This document shows positions 6,103 to 8,669 of a stretch of 8,669 bases of DNA, piece after piece. The notes under the pieces were generated by a model. That model worked only from the letters and a program-made list of their open reading frames with translations. It did no database searches and was not told where the DNA came from. Source of the DNA: Planctomycetota bacterium. Its GTDB lineage: Bacteria > Planctomycetota > UBA1135. Made by a program: the position numbers and the translations under genes. The stretch is from NCBI GenBank assembly GCA_022447335.1, contig JAKVCF010000097.1:1-8669 (forward strand), in the 5' to 3' direction. How positions within the stretch are numbered: position 1 is the stretch's first letter; each line of letters starts with the position of its first letter.

Positions 6103-6831
6103 TCAATCGTTCACGTAATCGCGCTTGGCATCAACCGCGGCCAGCTCGCCATCTTCGATGCGATATGCAGTCAAGCTACCACCGTAAACACAACCGGTAT
6201 CCAGGCCTAAGGCGACCAATCGGCCCTGCGCCCGGCAAGCGCGCGGGAATCGCGAGGGCGTATGCCCGAACAGCACCAACTCTGGTCCGGCATAGGTCTC
6301 GTACCAATAAGGCGCGCCCGGCAACTCGTGCATACGACGCAAGCTGCATAGAAGGTCGGGCGATGATTGCTCTACCGGAAGTCCAGGGACAACACCGGCA
6401 TGGACAGCGATCCAGGCCTGATCTTCGGGACCTTCTCCACGCCGGAAATAGGGTTGCTGCACAAGTGGAGCCAATAGAGAGCGCACATCTGCGAGACCGA
6501 CCCTTTTCATCGATGTGCGGCCATCGCCCAGCAACACGCTCTCATCCCAGGCGGAATCCTCTTCCGGCAAGGGGCGTGCATCGGAGCCATCCGCGGCTTG
6601 CCCAACGAGGCCCGCGCGCCGCCACATCGCGCGCTCGTGATTGCCAAGCACTAACTCGAAGCCCGGCAACGCAGTGAGCTGCTGGGCTACGCCTAACGGA
6701 TCCGGGCCCCGGTGATAGAGATCGCCGACCGAGAGAAATCGGTCTTCCCCGCTGAGCATGAGCTTTTGGATCAACTCGGCGAGCTCCTCGGCGCAACCAT
6801 GTATATCTCCGACCACCCAAGTGGAGCTCAT
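6103..6831 (-). CDS. Calcineurin-like metallophosphatase (ApaH/PrpE-like)
   Basis: This 242-residue cytoplasmic enzyme belongs to the PPP/ApaH-like metallophosphatases, which hydrolyse phosphoproteins or diadenosine polyphosphates at a two-metal centre. All core motifs are in order: GDIHG (8-12; Asp9, His11), GDLYHRGP (36-43; Asp37, Arg41), GNHE (63-66; Asn64, His65), VHAG (143-146; His144) and FGHTP (188-192; His190). In the second motif a histidine (His40) stands where most relatives have the Asp of DRG; the metal ligands are kept. There is no signal peptide or membrane segment. Its ATG overlaps the gpsA stop as ATGA, so it is probably coupled to gpsA; GGAG lies too far upstream to be a strong ribosome site. 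The substrate (Ap4A, phosphoserine/threonine or another) cannot be read from sequence. It is the last gene of block A. Confidence 0.88.
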   Translation of the reverse strand: MSSTWVVGDIHGCAEELAELIQKLMLSGEDRFLSVGDLYHRGPDPLGVAQQLTALPGFELVLGNHERAMWRRAGLVGQAADGSDARPLPEEDSAWDESVLLGDGRTSMKRVGLADVRSLLAPLVQQPYFRRGEGPEDQAWIAVHAGVVPGLPVEQSSPDLLCSLRRMHELPGAPYWYETYAGPELVLFGHTPSRFPRACRAQGRLVALGLDTGCVYGGSLTAYRIEDGELAAVDAKRDYVND

Positions 6832-7838
6832 GCGGGATCAAGCTCCGGCCTGGTCGGACGTGTCATTAACTCGGTCACCGCTTGACGTGCATCACACTCA
6901 TCGAAAAGGATTGACCCCAGCGCTTCAGTAATTGGCATTTCAACTCCACGCGCATGCGCCGCTCGACGAATAGCCTGACAAGTCCAAACGCCTTCGGCGA
7001 CCTTCTCGGTTGATGAAAGGACCTGCTCGAGCGTCTCGCCACCGCCTATGCGTTGCCCCAACGAACGGTTACGCGAGTGCTGCGAGTAGCAAGTAACCAT
7101 CAAATCACCGGCGCCGCTCAGACCAAAGAAGGTCGCGCGATGCGCCCCGCAGACCTCGCCAAAACGCGCCATCTCGACCAGCCCACGGCTGACAAGCGCA
7201 GCCTTAGCGTTGTCGCCTAAGCCGATGCCATCTGCCACGCCAGCAGCGATGGCAATGATGTTTTTGAGGGCGCCGCCCAGCTCGACACCGACGAGGTCGG
7301 AGCTGGTATAGACCCGAAAACTGTCACTCGAAATACGCGCCTGCACGCGCTCAGCCAGCTTAGCTTGATTAGCCGCAACGACCACTGTCGTAGCCATGCC
7401 ACGCCCAACTTCTTCCGCATGCGAAGGCCCGGACAGAATGCTGAGCCGCTCGGGTGAACCCAACACGTCCGCCAGGATTTCGGTTGGCCGCTGCAGGGTC
7501 TCAATCTCGAGCCCTTTCGACGCCGACACAATCTGCATACCGCCGAGACGCCCCTTAAAGTGCTGAAGCGTGGCACGAATAAACTGGGTAGGCACCACGG
7601 AATACACCTCTGTCACTCCCTCCAAAGCCCGATCGACATCGTGAGTCCAGAGCAAATCGCCCGGGATCGGAATGCCTGCCAAATACTTATAGTTGTCCCG
7701 CGTACGCGCCACTTCAGCGGTGTACTCCGGGTCAATACCCCACACCGCCACTGAGCGACCTGCGCGGTGTAAAGCCAGCGCGATAGCTTCGCCCCAACCG
7801 CCGTCACCGATAACCAGACTCTTACCTTCCAAACTCAT
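6828..7838 (-). CDS. gpsA: Glycerol-3-phosphate dehydrogenase [NAD(P)+]
   Basis: GpsA reduces dihydroxyacetone phosphate to sn-glycerol 3-phosphate, the backbone of phospholipids, in the cytoplasm. The 336 residues are the usual family length. The N-terminal Rossmann fold has the nucleotide loop GDGGWGEA (11-18), with Glu17 where most enzymes have Thr. SASKGLE (105-111) holds Lys108 and GPSHAEEV (137-144) follows. The helical domain has ELGGALKNIIAIAAG, with catalytic Lys192, then GLGDNAKAAL, GLSGAGDLMVTC (Asp245) and SRNRSLG (255-261), which carries the Arg-Asn that contacts the substrate phosphate. The tail is slightly charged. The ATG at 7838 shares ATGA with the plsY stop and has AGAGGA 6 bases upstream, so the start is secure. 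Its product is the acyl acceptor used by PlsY, encoded just before it. Confidence 0.97.
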   Translation of the reverse strand: MSLEGKSLVIGDGGWGEAIALALHRAGRSVAVWGIDPEYTAEVARTRDNYKYLAGIPIPGDLLWTHDVDRALEGVTEVYSVVPTQFIRATLQHFKGRLGGMQIVSASKGLEIETLQRPTEILADVLGSPERLSILSGPSHAEEVGRGMATTVVVAANQAKLAERVQARISSDSFRVYTSSDLVGVELGGALKNIIAIAAGVADGIGLGDNAKAALVSRGLVEMARFGEVCGAHRATFFGLSGAGDLMVTCYSQHSRNRSLGQRIGGGETLEQVLSSTEKVAEGVWTCQAIRRAAHARGVEMPITEALGSILFDECDARQAVTELMTRPTRPELDPA

Positions 7839-8446
7839 GATGATTCCTCTGACTTGGTTTGGGGCGAAGTATCGAGACGACTCTCTTCACCCGCCAACAA
7901 ACGACGAATATTGCTTCGGTGCGTCCAAAACAGAAACAAACCTGCCCCGACTGTGAAGCCGAACACGGACTCTCGATCTTCGAACAAATAGCTCGCCAAC
8001 GGCAGGCCGACACCAAAGGCCAACGAACCCAACGACATAATGCGCGTGATCAGCACAAGGCCGAGCGCGAAGGGCACCACCACCATCAAGGTAAGTGGAG
8101 CCAGCGCAAGTAAAGCGCCGATGAGTGTTGCCACACCTTTGCCCCCTTGAAAGCGCAAATAAACCGGCCAAATGTGACCAAGGTAGGCACCCGCACCAGA
8201 AAGCGTGATCGAAAGCTCTTCGGCCCCAAATGCACGACACAGCAAAATCGGTACGGCACCTTTTGCCGCATCAAGCAGGAAAACCAGAATGCCAGCCCGC
8301 GCGCCCAGCGCGCGCGAAACGTTGGTCGCCCCCAGGTTGCCACTGCCCACACTACGCAGGTTGATGCCACGCGCGCGAGCCAACAGCAAGGCGAAGGAGA
8401 CAGAGCCCAGCAGGTAGCCGCCCAAAAAAACGAGAACATGATTCAT
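7835..8446 (-). CDS. plsY: Glycerol-3-phosphate acyltransferase PlsY (acyl-phosphate dependent)
   Basis: PlsY is an inner-membrane enzyme that moves an acyl group from acyl phosphate (made by PlsX) to position 1 of sn-glycerol 3-phosphate, giving lysophosphatidic acid. The 203 residues are family-typical. Membrane segments are visible at about 4-24, 50-72, 80-95, 108-135 and 138-175. The three cytoplasmic signature loops are present: SVGSGNLGATNVSRALG (32-48), GAYLGHIWPVYLRF with GGKG (86-104), and HRSNIRRLLAGEE (176-188). The protein ends in a hydrophilic Ser/Glu-rich tail. No PlsX gene is in the window. The ATG at 8446 has no convincing Shine-Dalgarno sequence. TATCCT, 12 bases upstream on the minus strand, could be a -10 box giving a very short leader. 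The gene heads block A and overlaps gpsA by 4 bases, supplying the next step after GpsA. Confidence 0.97.
   Translation of the reverse strand: MNHVLVFLGGYLLGSVSFALLLARARGINLRSVGSGNLGATNVSRALGARAGILVFLLDAAKGAVPILLCRAFGAEELSITLSGAGAYLGHIWPVYLRFQGGKGVATLIGALLALAPLTLMVVVPFALGLVLITRIMSLGSLAFGVGLPLASYLFEDRESVFGFTVGAGLFLFWTHRSNIRRLLAGEESRLDTSPQTKSEESS
7845..7850 (-). promoter_or_regulatory. Ribosome binding site of gpsA
   Basis: The minus strand reads AGAGGA, 6 bases before the gpsA ATG and inside the last codons of plsY. It is the clearest Shine-Dalgarno sequence in the minus-strand blocks. It fixes the gpsA start and shows that the organism does use such sites, which makes their absence before plsY and glyQS meaningful. 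Confidence 0.7.
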
Positions 8447-8488
8447 GAACGCACACTCAGGATACTGGCATCGGGACAGGGAAATCTC

Positions 8489-8516
8489 TTGACCTGATCG
8501 GTCGCGGGACTATCAA
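8489..8516 (+). promoter_or_regulatory. Sigma70-like promoter of the ferredoxin gene
   Basis: A -35 box TTGACC (8489-8494, five of six consensus bases) and a -10 box TATCAA (8511-8516, four of six) are separated by 16 bases. Transcription would start near 8523, giving a leader of about 38 bases. It lies in the 114-base divergent gap between plsY and the ferredoxin gene and is the best-looking promoter in the window. Confidence 0.55.
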
Positions 8517-8517
8517 G

Positions 8518-8535
8518 GGGGCTCAGGGGTGCCCC
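8518..8535 (+). promoter_or_regulatory. Possible hairpin at the start of the ferredoxin leader
   Basis: GGGGC (8518-8522) can pair with GCCCC (8531-8535) around an 8-base loop that itself contains GGGG. A following run of C (8539-8543) offers alternative pairing. It covers the predicted transcription start, so it may only partly be transcribed. A role is not established. Confidence 0.25.
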
Positions 8536-8560
8536 AAACCCCCGTTCCCTCAAGGCAACC

Positions 8561-8669
8561 ATGACCTACGTCATTACCGAACCCTGCGTCACCACCAAGG
8601 ACAAGGCTTGCGTGGACGTCTGCCCGGTTGAATGCATTTATGAGTCCGAGCCCCAATCGGGTACGCTCG
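8561..8669 (+). CDS. fdxA: Seven-iron-type ferredoxin, N-terminal part (3' end outside window)
   Basis: Thirty-six codons are visible, beginning MTYVITEPCVTTKDKACVDV and continuing CPVECIY. The spacing Cys9-x7-Cys17-x3-Cys21-Pro and the further Cys25 match the N-terminal half of small bacterial ferredoxins that carry one [3Fe-4S] and one [4Fe-4S] cluster. In that family the first and second of these cysteines bind the 3Fe cluster and Cys21 binds the 4Fe cluster, with the remaining ligands further on. Such proteins are soluble, low-potential electron carriers for oxidoreductases. The ATG at 8561 has AAGG 5 bases before it, a modest ribosome site, and a good promoter upstream. The gene diverges from plsY. 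The second cluster motif is outside the window, so a simple 2[4Fe-4S] type is not strictly excluded. Confidence 0.88.
   Translation, partial: MTYVITEPCVTTKDKACVDVCPVECIYESEPQSGTL

Noticed and set aside
5867..6106. A 79-codon minus-strand reading frame from a TTG overlapping the phosphatase stop (TTGA) to just before glyQS
   Set aside because: Codon choice (ATA, AGA, AGG, TTA, many A/T third positions) is unlike the neighbouring genes, no domain is recognisable, and it runs through the terminator-like hairpin. The TTGA overlap is the only point in its favour.
6165..6677. A 170-codon plus-strand reading frame opposite the metallophosphatase
   Set aside because: It is the antisense shadow of a gene with all catalytic motifs; the product is Arg/Pro/Ala-rich without recognisable features.
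8297..8318. GC-alternating CGCGCGCCCAGCGCGCGC stretch as an operator or repeat element
   Set aside because: It lies within conserved plsY coding sequence (RALGARAG) and follows from Arg/Ala codons.

Overview
The window comes from a bacterial chromosome with moderately high GC and densely packed genes. It carries mostly housekeeping genes: PlsY, GpsA, a single-chain (dimeric-type) glycyl-tRNA synthetase, PTS enzyme I, a DUF971 protein and a seven-iron-type ferredoxin. A sulfatase and a protein with four Myb/SANT-like repeats add a less ordinary flavour. The PlsY/GpsA lipid pathway, the GlyQS-type synthetase and the sulfatase fit a didermic, environmental bacterium of the deltaproteobacterial or planctomycete-like kind. 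The sequence alone does not settle the phylum.

Layout. Positions 2-1042 (+) hold the C-terminal part of a sulfatase cut by the left edge. It converges, with only 9 bases between stop codons, on a long run of minus-strand genes. Read in the direction of transcription, that run forms two blocks. Block A (8446 down to 6103) is plsY, gpsA and a metallophosphatase. Block B (5854 down to 1052) is glyQS, a PTS enzyme I gene, the four-repeat Myb/SANT-like gene, a DUF971 gene and a small four-helix membrane protein gene. A 248-base gap (5855-6102) separates the blocks. It contains a terminator-like hairpin, a TAGAAT box 9 bases before the glyQS ATG, and an 8-bp inverted repeat abutting that ATG. At the right edge a ferredoxin gene starts on the plus strand, divergent from plsY, behind a good sigma70-like promoter.

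How the genes work together. GpsA makes sn-glycerol 3-phosphate and PlsY acylates it, so block A starts with two consecutive steps of phospholipid synthesis. Five of the six junctions inside the blocks are 4-base ATGA/GTGA overlaps, which fixes several starts and suggests translational coupling. The exception is enzyme I to the Myb/SANT-like gene. The most unusual gene is the Myb/SANT-like one: four divergent helix-turn-helix repeats in one small protein, locked into a translation and metabolism operon. It is the best candidate here for something undescribed. I saw no transposon, CRISPR array, tRNA, rRNA or phage module.
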